DNA of 6,494 nucleotides from Rudanella sp. (GTDB taxonomy: Bacteria > Bacteroidota > Bacteroidia > Cytophagales > Spirosomataceae), in assembly GCA_026785985.1 (NCBI GenBank), contig JAJAYX010000690.1, positions 1-6,494 on the forward strand, written 5' to 3'. The notes beneath the pieces were generated by a model. It made no database searches. It was given only the letters and a program-made list of their open reading frames with translations, and had not been told where the DNA came from. Each line of letters begins with the position of its first letter. Positions within the stretch are counted from its first letter, which is position 1. The position numbers were made by a program, and so were the translations under genes. Positions 5,434 to 6,494 of this stretch are shown piece after piece.

Positions 5434-6494
5434 ATGGCGTTTACGTCGTCTATGCACAGAAAAATCTACCCTCGGAATTTTGTTTTCATCCTGGCGCTGG
5501 CCGGGTCAACCTTACTCTCCACGGCGTTTGTTGCCGACAGATCGACCAGCAACCAATCTGCCGATTTGCTCCGACCTTCTGTTGAAAAGGTGTTCAGCCG
5601 AATCAACGCCGATGTATTGAAAAACGGACGGGCCTACGAAACGCTCACCGATGCCAGCCAACGCATTGGTCACCGACTCACCGGCAGCAATAATGGCGCA
5701 CGGGCCGAGCAGTATGCCTATGACCTGCTCCGGTCGTATGGCTTCAAAGATGTTCGCTACGAAGCCTTTGAAGTGGAGTCATGGATGCGCGACACTGTGA
5801 CCTTGTCTGTTGTTCCTAACAAAAGTGACAATTTTCGTGATCTGAAAGTAGTGTCGCTGGCGCATTCGCCGGTAGAGGCACACGTGCGGGGCGAAATTGT
5901 GGACGTGGGCAACGGTCTTGAAGGCGATTTTACGATTGTAAAAGACAAACTTAAAGGCAAAATCGCGCTGGTCAACATCGGTTTGAGTAATGCGAAAGGT
6001 GCCCGAAACCTGCACCGCTCTGAGAAAACAGCCCTTGCCATTCAGCACGGAGCCATTGGCGTGATTATGGTGAATCTGGTACCGGGCAATGTGCTGCTCA
6101 CCGGAACAGCTTCGGTAACGGGTAAACTGATTCCGATTCCGGCGGTTTGCATTGCCTACGAAAGTGGCGTGGCCCTGCGGCAATGGCTGGCCGAAGAAAA
6201 CAAAGATCATCTCCACGCCGTGATCGACATGACCAACACGAGCCGAAAGATCAAGGCGCGTAACGTAGTCGCAACCATTCGAGGGACCGAGTTTCCCAAC
6301 GAAAAAATCGTGATTGGTGGCCATTTAGATTCGTGGGATCTGGCAACCGGAGCTATCGACAATGGCATCGGGTCGTTTTCGGTGCTCGACATTGCCCGGA
6401 CGTTTCGCAAACTGAAACTGAAACCCAGACGGACGATTGAGTTCGTTATGTTTATGGGGGAGGAGCAGGGATTGTTAGGCTCGCGGGCAATGAC
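5434..6494 (+). CDS. Secreted M28-family zinc peptidase (3' end outside window)
   Basis: The frame is open from the ATG at 5434 to the window edge (353 full codons). A hydrophobic segment near residues 16-33 (FVFILALAGSTLLSTAFV) after basic residues indicates a signal peptide, so the enzyme acts in the periplasm or outside. Residues ~130-265 look like an inserted protease-associated (PA) domain. The catalytic domain starts around 275 with RNVVATIRG and shows the di-zinc pattern: HLDSWD (H297, D299), TGAIDNGIG (D309) and FMGEEQGLLGS (E343 as probable general base, E344 as ligand). The sequence resembles carboxypeptidase Q/plasma glutamate carboxypeptidase-like aminopeptidases, so peptide or dipeptide hydrolysis is likely; the substrate is unknown. 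The third zinc region, usually a later histidine, lies beyond the window. An ATG at 5452 (residue 7) also keeps the signal peptide and is an alternative start. Divergent from ppa. Confidence 0.9.
   Translation, partial: MAFTSSMHRKIYPRNFVFILALAGSTLLSTAFVADRSTSNQSADLLRPSVEKVFSRINADVLKNGRAYETLTDASQRIGHRLTGSNNGARAEQYAYDLLRSYGFKDVRYEAFEVESWMRDTVTLSVVPNKSDNFRDLKVVSLAHSPVEAHVRGEIVDVGNGLEGDFTIVKDKLKGKIALVNIGLSNAKGARNLHRSEKTALAIQHGAIGVIMVNLVPGNVLLTGTASVTGKLIPIPAVCIAYESGVALRQWLAEENKDHLHAVIDMTNTSRKIKARNVVATIRGTEFPNEKIVIGGHLDSWDLATGAIDNGIGSFSVLDIARTFRKLKLKPRRTIEFVMFMGEEQGLLGSRAM

Noticed and set aside
5779..6324. 181-codon open frame on the minus strand opposite the M28 peptidase (with a 94-codon one at 5757-6041)
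   Set aside because: The plus strand carries unmistakable peptidase motifs over the same bases; these frames have no recognisable domains and are shadows.

Overview
The window looks like chromosomal DNA from a Bacteroidota bacterium, most likely the Cytophagales (Spirosoma-like). I base this on my recollection of the protein sequences (NirB, CobA and the inorganic pyrophosphatase read like Bacteroidota versions), on mostly absent Shine-Dalgarno sequences, and on one good Bacteroidota-type promoter (TTTG, 19 bases, TAnnTTT). The genus is inference. Base composition is moderately GC-rich in genes and AT-rich between them. I saw no tRNA, rRNA, CRISPR array, insertion sequence or phage gene.

Left half (1-2565, minus strand): a nitrite reductase locus. 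The large subunit gene nirB is split by a frameshift near position 373. The upstream part (742 codons) keeps the FAD, NAD, [2Fe-2S] and siroheme/[4Fe-4S] signatures. The last ~116 residues continue in another reading frame. About four conserved residues are missing at the joint, which suggests a 13-base deletion. A short GC-rich palindrome is also inserted in frame in the middle of nirB. The first codons of a downstream gene, probably nirD, lie at the left edge.

Middle (2566-4022): a 194-base divergent control region with several repeated boxes separates nirB from a plus-strand pair, cobA (uroporphyrinogen-III C-methyltransferase, which starts siroheme synthesis) and a small MoaB/MogA-fold gene. 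The pairing makes sense: NirB needs siroheme, and nitrate reductase upstream in the pathway needs molybdenum cofactor. The MoaB-like protein has lost several residues that define the catalytic family, so its role is open.

Right half (4028-6494): a minus-strand predicted lipoprotein of unknown function, whose likely start codon sits in a perfect 11-bp hairpin; a minus-strand family I inorganic pyrophosphatase (ppa); and, divergent from it, a secreted M28-family zinc peptidase cut off by the right edge. These look like ordinary chromosomal genes with no evident link to nitrite assimilation.
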